From positions 698,355-762,354 of the forward strand of contig NZ_QPCG01000003.1 of the NCBI RefSeq assembly GCF_003351025.1: a stretch of 64,000 bases of DNA, given 5' to 3'. Both the position numbers and the translations under genes were made by a program. Shown in pieces: positions 26,073-34,752 of the stretch (its first letter is position 1; each line of letters starts with the position of its first letter). Source of the DNA: Mucilaginibacter endophyticus. GTDB taxonomy: Bacteria > Bacteroidota > Bacteroidia > Sphingobacteriales > Sphingobacteriaceae. The notes below the pieces were generated by a model that worked only from the letters and a program-made list of their open reading frames with translations, searched no databases and was not told where the DNA came from.

Positions 26073-26136
26073 ATGAGTTCCCTGAAGGTTTTTTATTTCT
26101 CCATATCAATTCATTAGTGGTTAAAGATTAGTTTAG

Positions 26137-27291
26137 CTATTGTTTTACGATAAGCCGCTTACCTTCCAACGTAAAGCGGATATGGGTAAGGGTTAATATT
26201 CTTAACAGTTCGGACAGGTTTGATTTCCTGGAGATAGACCCGGTAAACAACCGACCTGAGGGCTGCCCCTGGTATTCTACATCCACATCGTACCATCTGG
26301 ATACCATGCGCATAATGGTTTTGATATCGGCATCTGAAAAAGAGGTTATCCCATTTTTCCAGTTTACAGCTTCATCTTCATTAGCATCTGTAACAATAAT
26401 ATCCTCACCGGATATAGCCTGCTGATGTGGCCTTAAAAATTTAGTGTTGGTTCCATCGGTAATTTCCACCGATCCTTCAAGCAACGTGGTTACAATATGG
26501 GCTTCTTCGGGATAGGCCATCACGTTAAAATGGGTACCCAAAACAGTAATGGTTTGCTTGCCAGTAGTAACTGTAAACGGTTTATGTTTATCCTTGGTAA
26601 CTTCAAAATAAACCTCGCCGGTAGTTTCCACATTTCGTTGGTTACCCGAAAAAACGACAGGGAAACGGATAGATGAAGCAGCGTTAAGCCATACCTGGGT
26701 TCCGTCCGGCAGGATGACTTTGTATTCGCCGCCGCGTGGCGTTGTAATGGTATTATATTCAGGAGTTTTATCACCGGTTTCGGTTTGCTGATTGATGTTA
26801 TCACCCATCAGGTAAGAAATGAGCCCGTTACCCGCCTTATGCACTGTTGTAGCTCCTTGTTGTGCCAGGTTGCCGTTTTGTGCATTGTTAAGCGTGATTT
26901 GGCTGCCGTTTGAAAGAGTAAGTATAGCCTTACTATCGCCGGGAGCAACATCGCTTTTAACTGCACTTAACTGTGCAGCAGTCGGTCTGGAGGGCTTTAA
27001 ATAAAAGTAGGTCCCGATGCTTAATACTACCAGGATTACCGCGGCCGCTGCGATGTATCGTGTAAAATAGGAAATATGCCTAACCGGGGTTCCAGAAATC
27101 TCCTCATTCATCTTCAACCTGATATTCTGCAGCATCAATTGTTGCAAGGCCTGTTCTTGTTCGGAAGTGAGAGATGATGAGGCACCCTCCGATAACCTTT
27201 CATAATATTCTTCTAACAAGGACTGCTCCTGGGCTGTTGCTTTCCCTGCTATATATTTATCTATGAGTTCAAAAAAAATGGGCTTTTCCAT
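26137..27291 (-). CDS. FecR family anti-sigma factor
   Basis: The 384-residue inner-membrane protein has a cytoplasmic N-terminal sigma-binding part (1-75) with the IDKYIAGKATAQEQSLLEEYYE pattern. One membrane helix follows at about 77-97 (YIAAAAVILVVLSIGTYFYL). The periplasmic FecR domain contains TTPRGGEYKVILPDGTQVWLNAASSIRFP and GEVYFEVTKDKHKPFTVTTG. The C-terminal DUF4974 region (DADIKTIMRMVSRWYDVDVEY) is the part that meets the receptor STN domain. It lies between the ECF sigma gene and susC and is expected to hold the sigma factor inactive until the receptor binds substrate. Confidence 0.96.
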   Translation of the reverse strand: MEKPIFFELIDKYIAGKATAQEQSLLEEYYERLSEGASSSLTSEQEQALQQLMLQNIRLKMNEEISGTPVRHISYFTRYIAAAAVILVVLSIGTYFYLKPSRPTAAQLSAVKSDVAPGDSKAILTLSNGSQITLNNAQNGNLAQQGATTVHKAGNGLISYLMGDNINQQTETGDKTPEYNTITTPRGGEYKVILPDGTQVWLNAASSIRFPVVFSGNQRNVETTGEVYFEVTKDKHKPFTVTTGKQTITVLGTHFNVMAYPEEAHIVTTLLEGSVEITDGTNTKFLRPHQQAISGEDIIVTDANEDEAVNWKNGITSFSDADIKTIMRMVSRWYDVDVEYQGQPSGRLFTGSISRKSNLSELLRILTLTHIRFTLEGKRLIVKQ

Positions 27292-27369
27292 GCTGCTTTG
27301 ATCTTAAGTACCAAAAACAGGTGGACACCCTACGGTAAAAATGTTTTTTTTGAAAAAAGATTGAATCTG

Positions 27370-27942
27370 CTAAACGCAGTGCATGATAACAGCTACGCAG
27401 GTGCTCACAGTTAAACCATTGCGGATGTGGTTTAAAGATTTAGATAACCGTTTTTCTACTGTTTTTTCGGAGATGCCTAGCTGAAAGGCAATCTGTTTGT
27501 AGGTTAAATTTTCTTCCCGGCTCAAATGGTAAGCCTCCCTGCAATCCAATGGCAGGGTATTGATCAGCCTGTTTAATAGCGCTTGCTGCTCTTTATACAA
27601 TAGGGGATTATCATGAATGATCTCTACGGTAACCTGGGCAAGTCGTTCGTAAAAGGCATCATTTACTTTTTGCTCTCTGATTGATTTAAACACCGCGAAA
27701 CGTACGGCCTGTTGAAGGTAAGCCTTTAAATTCTGGATCTCCACGTCGGTACGTCGCTGCCAGATGCTGATAAAAACGTTTTGAACAATATCTTTGGCCA
27801 GTTCCTCATTACCGAGTACACTATTAGCATTATTGTACAAAAGCTTCCAATATCTCAGATAAATTTCGGTAAAAGCGTCTTCCCGGCCTTCTTTTAGTAA
27901 GGAAATCAGTTCGGGATCGGTAAGGGATTGTAACGCCGCCAT
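27370..27942 (-). CDS. ECF RNA polymerase sigma factor (FecI-like, Bacteroidota type)
   Basis: From the ATG at 27942 (MAALQSLTDPELISLL) the protein has 190 residues; an upstream ATG at 27996 would add 18 that are not family-like. Region 2 is seen as FTEIYLRYWKLLYNNANSVLGNEELAKDIVQNVFISIWQRR. Region 4 is LPLDCREAYHLSREENLTYKQIAFQLGISEKTVEKRLSKSLNHIRN. It heads the fecR-susC-susD-phosphoesterase locus and very likely directs polymerase to susC. Confidence 0.94.
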   Translation of the reverse strand: MAALQSLTDPELISLLKEGREDAFTEIYLRYWKLLYNNANSVLGNEELAKDIVQNVFISIWQRRTDVEIQNLKAYLQQAVRFAVFKSIREQKVNDAFYERLAQVTVEIIHDNPLLYKEQQALLNRLINTLPLDCREAYHLSREENLTYKQIAFQLGISEKTVEKRLSKSLNHIRNGLTVSTCVAVIMHCV

Positions 27943-28337
27943 TTCAGTGCAAAGTAAATATAGCGATATTACCTTACTGTTAAATGCGGTAAGCAATTAA
28001 AAACATTTATGTTAATGGGGATTAAAGAAGGCTCCCGGCGAGCACTTCTACTGCTATTACCCATTACGTATTCAAAGGATAATTGAAGCCTCTTTTTTTA
28101 ATACTATTCTTAAGATACTATTCTCATTTTACCCAAATCAAGAAATATTAAATACCGTGAAAACACCTATTGAATTTTCCAATCCGCCTAAGTAACTTAG
28201 AACAAAATAAAACATAAGTATTTATAAATTAGATAATTATAAACAAACCTAATTAACACACACTGCTCTTAAATATATTACATATTAGATTAATATATCA
28301 TTGATTTTATTAAAAAAATTAACCTAAACAACTTGTT
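27943..28337. other. AT-rich boundary region before the TIR operon
   Basis: No gene is supported between the divergent sigma factor and patatin genes. The part from about 28080 to 28337 is strongly AT-rich with many TA steps, in contrast to the neighbours. I see no clear -7/-33 promoter and no attachment-site duplication. Confidence 0.5.
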
Positions 28338-29498
28338 ATGGCAAACTGGGGACATCTTCAAAACAGGTACGGAACAAATAAAAAGCGCAAGATACTTGCC
28401 TTAGATGGCGGCGGCATCCGCGGTGTACTTACGTTGGGCATTTTGGCCGAAATGGAACAGCAATTAAAAACAGAATTAAAAAAGGATGACACCTTCCGTT
28501 TGTCGGATTATTTTGACTACATAGGCGGGACAAGTACTGGTGCAATAATTGCAGCAGGCTTATCTCTTGGTATGTCTGTAAATCAATTGATGAAGTTTTA
28601 TGAAGACAAAGGCGAGGCCATGTTTGATAAAGCCTTTCTTTTAAATAAAGTAAAATATTTTTACAACGATGGCCCTCTGCTTGATCAACTTAAGCAAACT
28701 TTTGGTTCGCATGATATAGGCCTGGAAAATGAAGCGTTTAAAACGTTATTACTTGTAGTAACCATGAACAGATCTACCGATTCGCCATGGCCTATCAGTA
28801 ACAATCCTTTTGCAAAATACAATGACCGGTCCAGACCTGACTGTAATTTAAAAATACCTCTTTATCAATTGGTGCGGGCAAGCACCGCGGCCCCGGCTTA
28901 CTTCAGGCCGGAAACTCTCCAATGGGACCCTAAAAATCCTGATAAAACATTTGTATTTGTAGACGGTGGCGTAACACCTTACAATAACCCTGCATTTTTG
29001 TTATACAGAATGGCAACTCAGCCCGCCTATAGATTAAACTGGGAAACCGGCGAAGATAAACTGATGATCGTATCAGTTGGTACAGGCTCGGCGCCAACAG
29101 AAGGGATTTATAGTAACCTGTTAGATACCTTAAAAGAATTGCCGGGCAACTTAATGTATGCCATGCAGGTTGATCAGGATATCAATTGCCGCACGGTTGG
29201 CCGCTGTGTTTTTGGTGCTCCTGTAGACAGAGAATTACATGATATGATACCAATGGATAGCGCCGGAAACATTATTGATGATACTACCGATACAAACTGC
29301 CATTTCAGATATATGCGTTACAATGCCGATTTGAGTACACAGGGGTTGACTGATTTGGGATTTGGCGACATTGATTCAGACAATATCCGGCAAATGGATT
29401 CGGTAAAAAATATTGGTACATTAAAAGCAATAGGAAAAACGGTGGGGCAAAAGCAAGTATCTGTCAAGACACACTTCGGCCCCTTTTTAGAAGAGTAA
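28338..29498 (+). CDS. Patatin-like phospholipase, putative defence effector
   Basis: The 386-residue patatin-fold lipid hydrolase has the oxyanion loop DGGGIRG at 23-29, nucleophile elbow GTSTG with Ser66 at 64-68 and catalytic Asp209 in VDGG. All are intact, so it should be active. Patatins degrade membrane phospholipids; in CBASS (CapV) they are kept off until a nucleotide signal binds. No signal peptide is present, so it acts from the cytoplasm on the inner membrane. It is the first gene of a five-gene operon with SLOG-like, two TIR and an ATPase gene, and the stop is 10 bp before the next start. There is no cyclase nearby, so this is not canonical CBASS. Confidence 0.93.
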   Translation: MANWGHLQNRYGTNKKRKILALDGGGIRGVLTLGILAEMEQQLKTELKKDDTFRLSDYFDYIGGTSTGAIIAAGLSLGMSVNQLMKFYEDKGEAMFDKAFLLNKVKYFYNDGPLLDQLKQTFGSHDIGLENEAFKTLLLVVTMNRSTDSPWPISNNPFAKYNDRSRPDCNLKIPLYQLVRASTAAPAYFRPETLQWDPKNPDKTFVFVDGGVTPYNNPAFLLYRMATQPAYRLNWETGEDKLMIVSVGTGSAPTEGIYSNLLDTLKELPGNLMYAMQVDQDINCRTVGRCVFGAPVDRELHDMIPMDSAGNIIDDTTDTNCHFRYMRYNADLSTQGLTDLGFGDIDSDNIRQMDSVKNIGTLKAIGKTVGQKQVSVKTHFGPFLEE

Positions 29499-29508
29499 AC
29501 CGATTTAA

Positions 29509-30057
29509 ATGACGCATTACATTCTATTTACGGGACATATGATTGACAAAGCCGGTCGCCCAAAAGAAAGGTTCCCGGCATATAAAGAGCACAATGTCCG
29601 GATAAAAATAAAAAACAAAATATCGGAAGCCATCAATAATGCCAATGCAAATTTTATGGGCATAGCTGGTGGTGCCTGCGGGGGCGATATCATTTTTCAT
29701 GAATTATGTATTGAACTTGGTATACCCTCAACAGTATACCTGGCACTCCCCCCTGCCGAATTTAAAAAGGCATCAGTATCATTTGCAGGGCAAGCCTGGG
29801 ATGAACGGTTTGATCATTTGCTACAAGCCTTGCCATCCCTGGTATTGGCAGCAAATGAAGATAATAATTTAACCATATGGGAGCAGGCCAACTTATGGAT
29901 GCTGAATGATGCCTTAAAAAATAGTGGTGAAAATATGAACCTTATTGCTTTATGGGACGGACAGGGAGGTGACGATAAAGGAGGTACCCAACACATGGTT
30001 GAAAAGGCCCGGGAAATGAATGCGGATGTGGAAGTGATTAGGATTGATGAGATATGA
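29509..30057 (+). CDS. SLOG-superfamily-like protein (YspA/DUF2493-like nucleotide-binding fold)
   Basis: The 182-residue cytosolic protein has an N-terminal strand ending FTGH (7-10), a GIAGGACGGD loop at 51-60 followed by helix IIFHELCIELGI and strand VYLALP, and near the C-terminus LIALWDGQGGDDKGGTQHMVEKA (145-167). The GGAxGxD loop plus a following helix matches the nucleotide/sugar-binding loop of SLOG Rossmannoid proteins such as the DUF2493 group. SLOG domains sense NAD-derived or cyclic ADP-ribose signals in Thoeris ThsA. This is a remote-family call from motif shape. It lies between the patatin and TIR genes, which supports a role as sensor or nucleotide processor. Confidence 0.6.
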   Translation: MTHYILFTGHMIDKAGRPKERFPAYKEHNVRIKIKNKISEAINNANANFMGIAGGACGGDIIFHELCIELGIPSTVYLALPPAEFKKASVSFAGQAWDERFDHLLQALPSLVLAANEDNNLTIWEQANLWMLNDALKNSGENMNLIALWDGQGGDDKGGTQHMVEKAREMNADVEVIRIDEI

Positions 30058-30109
30058 AGGCTGACAAAATTGAAATTAGAGATTACTGTTAACTATTAAA
30101 TTAAAAAAA

Positions 30110-31384
30110 ATGATTCCTCAAGAGTGGTTAAAACACGCCCCCGTCCCACCAGTTTTGGATGGAAAAAAATCATGGCACGTATTTCTTTCGTACCGGTCTG
30201 TTAATCGTGGCTGGGTACTGAATTTGTATGATATATTAACTGAACTTGGCTTTAAGGTTTTTCTTGATCAATATGTTTTAAAACCAGGGGATTCTTTGGC
30301 CAGGACTTTGGAAGACGGGTTGCAGCAAAGTCAAGCAGGTATTTTAATCTGGTCTAATTCGGCTAAGGATTCTGAATGGGTAAGAAACGAATATGACGTG
30401 ATGATATCCATGGCAACGAATGACAAAAGTTTTTGCTTTGTGCCCATAAAAATAGATAGAGCATCACTTCCTGTTTTTGCCAATACCAAACTATTTTTAG
30501 ATTTCACCGAGTATCCGGATGGCCCTAACGGAGGAGATCTTCTGCGACTTGTTCATGCGCTGTTAAAAAAACCTTTAAGTGATGAAGCGGTGCATTTTGC
30601 CTGGGAGCAAGATGAAGAATCGGGAATAGCTTCTGCAAAAATCACTGCCGCCATAAGAAACAAAAGACCCGAAAAATTAATCCAACTATTTAATGAGAGC
30701 GGTCTACCGTGGAAAACTACAGCCTCGCTCTCGTGCAAAGCAGCCGAAGGGTTGATAAAATTAGGTAAAGAGGATGAAGCAATCGATATGCTCGAAAAGA
30801 TTGAAAAAGACTTTTCAAAAGCTATAAGACCCAAGCAACTAAAAGCACTGGCGTTAGCGCGCAGAGGAAAAGGCGATGACCTTGATGACGCTATGGACAT
30901 ATTGGGCTTGCTTTACGCTTTGAATAACCTTGATCCGGAAACATTAGGTATATATGGCCGAACCTGGATGGATAAGTATAATTTATCAAAAGATATAACT
31001 GATTTACAGCAGTCTCGTAATTATTATTTACAAGCTTTTGAAAGATCGCCAGACGATTACTATACCGGCATTAACGCAGCTTCAAAAAGTATATTTCTGG
31101 GTGAATTTGATAAGGCAACTGAAATTGCAGATAAGATTCAAGAAATAGTAGGCAGCAAGGTTGTACCGGGAGATTACTGGCAGACAGCTACTGTTGCCGA
31201 GGCTTTTTTAATAAAAAAACAATTCAAAGAAGCTGGTGAGATGTATCAGCAAGCGGTAGATATGGCTCCGACTGAAATCAAATCACATGAATCGACCTAT
31301 AAACAAGCAAAGTTGGTTTTAGATAAAATGGAAGCAAGTGAAGGGGATAAGCAACTGGTTTTAAAAGCATTCAAAAACTACTAA
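30110..31384 (+). CDS. TIR domain protein with C-terminal TPR-like helices
   Basis: The protein has 424 residues. A TIR domain spans about 20-155: HVFLSYRS (23-30), FLDQYVLKPGDSL (51-63), ILIWSNSAKDSEWVRNEYDVM with the putative catalytic Glu94. Bacterial TIRs of this type cleave NAD or make cyclic ADP-ribose isomers. Residues about 175-420 are alpha-helical repeats with TPR-like periodicity (DEAIDMLEKIEKDF; DDAMDILGLLYAL; GEFDKATEIADKI; FKEAGEMYQQAVDMAP), a likely protein-interaction scaffold or trigger-sensing part. It lies 52 bp after the SLOG-like gene and 31 bp before a second TIR gene. Confidence 0.92.
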   Translation: MIPQEWLKHAPVPPVLDGKKSWHVFLSYRSVNRGWVLNLYDILTELGFKVFLDQYVLKPGDSLARTLEDGLQQSQAGILIWSNSAKDSEWVRNEYDVMISMATNDKSFCFVPIKIDRASLPVFANTKLFLDFTEYPDGPNGGDLLRLVHALLKKPLSDEAVHFAWEQDEESGIASAKITAAIRNKRPEKLIQLFNESGLPWKTTASLSCKAAEGLIKLGKEDEAIDMLEKIEKDFSKAIRPKQLKALALARRGKGDDLDDAMDILGLLYALNNLDPETLGIYGRTWMDKYNLSKDITDLQQSRNYYLQAFERSPDDYYTGINAASKSIFLGEFDKATEIADKIQEIVGSKVVPGDYWQTATVAEAFLIKKQFKEAGEMYQQAVDMAPTEIKSHESTYKQAKLVLDKMEASEGDKQLVLKAFKNY

Positions 31385-31415
31385 CATTTTCTGTAATTGG
31401 ATTGATTCAAATACT

Positions 31416-32078
31416 ATGGAATACAAATACGATATTTTTATTTCTTACAAAAGAGATTACAAGTTCGGTTATAGTGATATGGAGAAATATTCACTTTTAA
31501 TAAGACAGGACTGGATAACAAAGGTGTTTTTGATTCCACTCCTCCACAATTTAACTGCTGAAATTGGGAAGGCGCCAACATATTTTCTTGATGTAAATGA
31601 AATAAAAATTGGAGATCAATATGAACGCGAGCTCAGGGAAAATTTGGCAAAGTCAAAATGTATGGTGGTTATTCTATCGAACCCATATTTATATGATTCC
31701 GAATGGTGTTTAAGAGAATTTTGTTTTATGAAACTTAGGCGTGAAACATCGGCCGGGAAGCTTCAAAACACATTTATCTTTCCAATTCTTTATCAAAAAA
31801 CTAATCTTCAACATCCTTTGATTAGCGATTTGGAAATACCTAATTATATCAAATATGACAGAAATCCAGATTTGTTTATCAGGAGCCCAGAATATCTTGA
31901 ATTTCAAGAAAAAATTCAATCCGTTGCTGCCACAATAGGAGAAGTCATTAATGAACCTCCTGCCTGGGAAGATAAATGGCTATCTGAGAAATGGTGGACT
32001 GAAGTAAAAGATAACGTTAACATTTACAATAAATTAACGCTCGACAGAACCCTATTGAGCCGAGGAATTCAACTCTAA
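31416..32078 (+). CDS. Second TIR domain protein
   Basis: The 220-residue protein is almost entirely a TIR domain: YDIFISYKRD at 5-14, TYFLDVNEIKIGDQYERELRENL at 55-77, and VVILSNPYLYDSEWCLREF with catalytic Glu101. The SEWC..E context is the classic active-site arrangement of NAD-cleaving TIRs. A short C-terminal extension (after about 175) rich in Trp (WEDKWLSEKWWTEV) is not a known domain. It is unlike the first TIR in length and has no TPR part, so the two are probably not recent duplicates. The gap to the downstream ATPase is only 9 bp. Confidence 0.92.
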   Translation: MEYKYDIFISYKRDYKFGYSDMEKYSLLIRQDWITKVFLIPLLHNLTAEIGKAPTYFLDVNEIKIGDQYERELRENLAKSKCMVVILSNPYLYDSEWCLREFCFMKLRRETSAGKLQNTFIFPILYQKTNLQHPLISDLEIPNYIKYDRNPDLFIRSPEYLEFQEKIQSVAATIGEVINEPPAWEDKWLSEKWWTEVKDNVNIYNKLTLDRTLLSRGIQL

Positions 32079-32087
32079 AATACTCAT

Positions 32088-34094
32088 ATGCCAAATATAG
32101 GTAAAGTGATTACCTTTTACTCCTACAAGGGCGGAGTTGGAAGGTCTATGTCCATGGCTAATATTGCTGTATTATTAGCAAAATGGGGAAAAAAGGTATT
32201 AATTGTGGATTGGGACCTTGAAGCGCCGGGCCTCGAACATTTTTTTTACGACAGGAAAAAGGAGGAGATAGAATTAGAAAGAATAAAGAAAAAAAAAGGC
32301 GTAATAGATATTTTACTCAGCCGGGCTGAGGACGAAAAATTCACATATAAAGACATCAATTGGGAAGAGTATCAGATCGATCTCACCCACAGAATTGACG
32401 CTTCCGGCGAACTAAAGCTTATCACTTCAGGGCAAAAAAGCGATGACTATATTGATAAAGTTAGAAGATTTAGTTATTCTGATTTTTATGACACCAAAGA
32501 TGGTGGTTTTTTTCTTGAACAAATCAGAACCTATTGGGTTTTTGATCACTATGACTATATCTTAATTGACAGCAGAACCGGGCTTACCGAAAGTGGAGGA
32601 GTATGTACAATACAGATGCCGGACATCTTGATATTATTATTCACTCCAAACGAACAGAGCTTAAAAGGAGTGACTAATGTTGCCAAAAGATCCTTGAAAA
32701 AGCATTTCGATATTCCTTATACGCGGCAAGGATTAACACAGCTTTTTATTCCGACACGCTTTGACGATTTAGATCCTGTTAGCAAACAAGAATGGCTTCA
32801 GATTATTGATGATGAATTAACACCAGTAATACCTTGGCTACCATATTCCCAGGAAACGAAAAACTATCTATTTTCAATAAGCCAGCTGATTGAACAAATA
32901 AAAATTCCCTATAAAGCAAAATATGCCTATGGTGAAAAAATAGCTGTATTGGAAGAGGGAACGACGGAACCTGGAAGCATCGGATTTGTCATTGAAACTG
33001 TAACCGCAATTCTTGCGAATAACTTTACAATGATAGAAAGCCTAAACGGCAGCAGGGATAATTATATTAAGGTCGCTAAAGGAGAACAAGCTTTTCCGCC
33101 AAATGATTTGCGGGCGAAATTAAGCATAATTGAAAAAGAAAAAGAAAAGTTAAAGATAGCTTTAAATGAAACCAGTGAAACATTATTAACTAAAGAAGCG
33201 GAACAAAAAAAGGAAAAAATCACAAAACGTGTCCTAACTGTACTACTGGTTGCAACGCTCATAGCAGCAACTTTTTCCTTTTGGATGTTTTATGTCGATA
33301 AAAGACAGGCAAAACAATACAACAGATTATTTTTAGACTCTTTGACACTTATAAATAGTTATAACGGCAATTCAAAATATTCTGCAATATGTAAACTGGC
33401 AAACTACGAAAACAAATACGATGACTCAAACATAGCGCGTTTAAAAGATTCCTTAAACAACCTTTGCATTCAGATCAAAAAAAATCAACAAATTATAAGC
33501 TCATCTACCAACATCTTGAAAAACATTGATAAAAATATATCAAAAGCCACGCAAAATAGAGCAGCTCAAATAGATACTTTCGATAAGAAAATCAACAATC
33601 TAAAGGATTCTATCAGTAGGACTAAAGATAAAACCATACAATTAAATTTAAAAAGGGATTCGGTTAATTATGAAATAAAAAAGCAAGAAATCATCGATCA
33701 AGATCCAATACTTAAAACAGCGGAAAGTCCAACGCAAGAACTTCAAAAGGCTGTAGAAGTAAATCAATCAATAGCGAGTAATAAGGACGTGGTGAAGGAT
33801 GCCTATTCTTCTTGGGGATGGGCAAAAGAAGGATTTTATCTTCAATTTGAAAACTATAAAGTAATAGTTAGAGATATCGACAAAAACGGAAAGATTGTAA
33901 AAATTGAGGTTTGCGACATGATTGGTTCGGCAGTTTGCACCGCTTCCAAACCATATAATATCTCTTCCGGCTCGCCTTGTGTGTTTTCCGATAGTAAATA
34001 TAATTACAAGATAACATTAGACAGAATTGGTCATGCCGGCGGTAACCCTTTTACTTTAGCCGCATACATTACTTTTACAAGAACGCCTAAATAA
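32088..34094 (+). CDS. KGGVGR-motif ParA/MinD-like ATPase with transmembrane helix and C-terminal domain
   Basis: The protein has 668 residues. Residues 1-300 are a deviant-Walker-A P-loop ATPase: FYSYKGGVGRSMSMANIA (KGGVGRS at 14-20 instead of ParA KGGxGKT), IVDWDLEAPGLE (39-50), and LIDSRTGLTESGG (Walker B, 159-171). Such KGGVGR variants are often neighbours of TIR and other conflict-system proteins. A Lys/Glu coiled coil (about 345-378) leads to one membrane helix at about 381-403 (LTVLLVATLIAATFSFWMFYV). After it come a second coiled coil (about 440-560) and a C-terminal beta-rich domain (580-668) with Cys residues that I cannot name. The membrane anchor would tie the system to the inner membrane, where the patatin acts. 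Confidence 0.88.
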   Translation: MPNIGKVITFYSYKGGVGRSMSMANIAVLLAKWGKKVLIVDWDLEAPGLEHFFYDRKKEEIELERIKKKKGVIDILLSRAEDEKFTYKDINWEEYQIDLTHRIDASGELKLITSGQKSDDYIDKVRRFSYSDFYDTKDGGFFLEQIRTYWVFDHYDYILIDSRTGLTESGGVCTIQMPDILILLFTPNEQSLKGVTNVAKRSLKKHFDIPYTRQGLTQLFIPTRFDDLDPVSKQEWLQIIDDELTPVIPWLPYSQETKNYLFSISQLIEQIKIPYKAKYAYGEKIAVLEEGTTEPGSIGFVIETVTAILANNFTMIESLNGSRDNYIKVAKGEQAFPPNDLRAKLSIIEKEKEKLKIALNETSETLLTKEAEQKKEKITKRVLTVLLVATLIAATFSFWMFYVDKRQAKQYNRLFLDSLTLINSYNGNSKYSAICKLANYENKYDDSNIARLKDSLNNLCIQIKKNQQIISSSTNILKNIDKNISKATQNRAAQIDTFDKKINNLKDSISRTKDKTIQLNLKRDSVNYEIKKQEIIDQDPILKTAESPTQELQKAVEVNQSIASNKDVVKDAYSSWGWAKEGFYLQFENYKVIVRDIDKNGKIVKIEVCDMIGSAVCTASKPYNISSGSPCVFSDSKYNYKITLDRIGHAGGNPFTLAAYITFTRTPK

Positions 34095-34132
34095 AGCCCA
34101 ATCATACTCGTCTTGATTGCATTAAATCTCTT

Positions 34133-34161
34133 GGCCGCTTCAACCAGCGGCCTTTGTTATT
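34133..34161 (+). terminator. Intrinsic terminator of the TIR/patatin operon
   Basis: The stem GGCCGCT / AGCGGCC with a six-base loop is followed by TTTGTTATTT. It lies 38 bp after the ATPase stop and marks the operon end. Confidence 0.75.
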
Positions 34162-34171
34162 TAATAAGGAG

Positions 34172-34360
34172 TTATGCGCTAAGCCTCTCCTCGTAAACAG
34201 GATAGTCGATATAACAACGGGCGTCACCTCCGTATAAATTATCGCGGTCATAGGCCTTTAATTCGTAGCGGTTCTGAAAACGGTAAACCAAATCAAGGAT
34301 TGGCAATAAAATGGCGTCCAGAGGCAACCCGGTCGGCGGTACCTTTTTCAGTAATGGCAT
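34172..34360 (-). CDS. Small ORF or gene remnant, unknown
   Basis: The frame has 62 codons from ATG at 34360 with no recognisable domain. The C-terminal stretch LYGGDARCYIDYPVYEERLSA looks protein-like rather than random, but the upstream frame closes after nine codons, so it could be the 3' remnant of a larger gene. It lies just outside the TIR operon's terminator, where an island boundary might be. I do not assign a function. Confidence 0.25.
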   Translation of the reverse strand: MPLLKKVPPTGLPLDAILLPILDLVYRFQNRYELKAYDRDNLYGGDARCYIDYPVYEERLSA

Positions 34361-34752
34361 TACCTTTTTTAAAATCGAAGCAACCGGCTACGATCTCTCA
34401 AAGGAAAATACAATAGCTTTTCGTCGGCTATTACGACCGTCTATCAGCCTCAACTGCCTGTTTATTACGTGCATAAACCGTATCATGCAAAAAAAAAATA
34501 AGTTTTTTTTCTGTTAAAACGGCACCATCAACAAAAAGTACCTTTGTGGACAAAGCGTATCGAAAGTTTTATATCTTGCTTTTAATCAATAGTTTACAAT
34601 AGATTTGCTTTTATCAAACCAATTATCCGGTATCGCCAGATACAACAATAAGACCGAATGCTAAGCAGAAAAAAGCCGGACCCGACAGCCCGTAAACGGC
34701 TTGTTTTATGGCTCCGTACCGGGTAAACAATTGTAAACTAAAAAGCCAATTT
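34361..34752. other. Intergenic region before the alginate-lyase-like gene
   Basis: No gene is supported. A TACCTTTG at 34539-34546 matches the TAnnTTTG -7 consensus, but no TTTG lies at the proper -33 spacing, and it would leave a leader of about 200 bases. Nothing else stands out. Confidence 0.4.

Noticed and set aside
28338..34161. Canonical CBASS or Thoeris assignment for the TIR operon
   Set aside because: No CD-NTase cyclase, HORMA, TRIP13, E1/E2/JAB or SIR2 gene is visible, and the ATPase and second TIR do not fit the standard arrangements I know.
34539..34546. TACCTTTG as promoter for the alginate-lyase-like gene
   Set aside because: It matches the -7 consensus but lacks a -33 TTTG at the right spacing and would leave a leader of about 200 bases.
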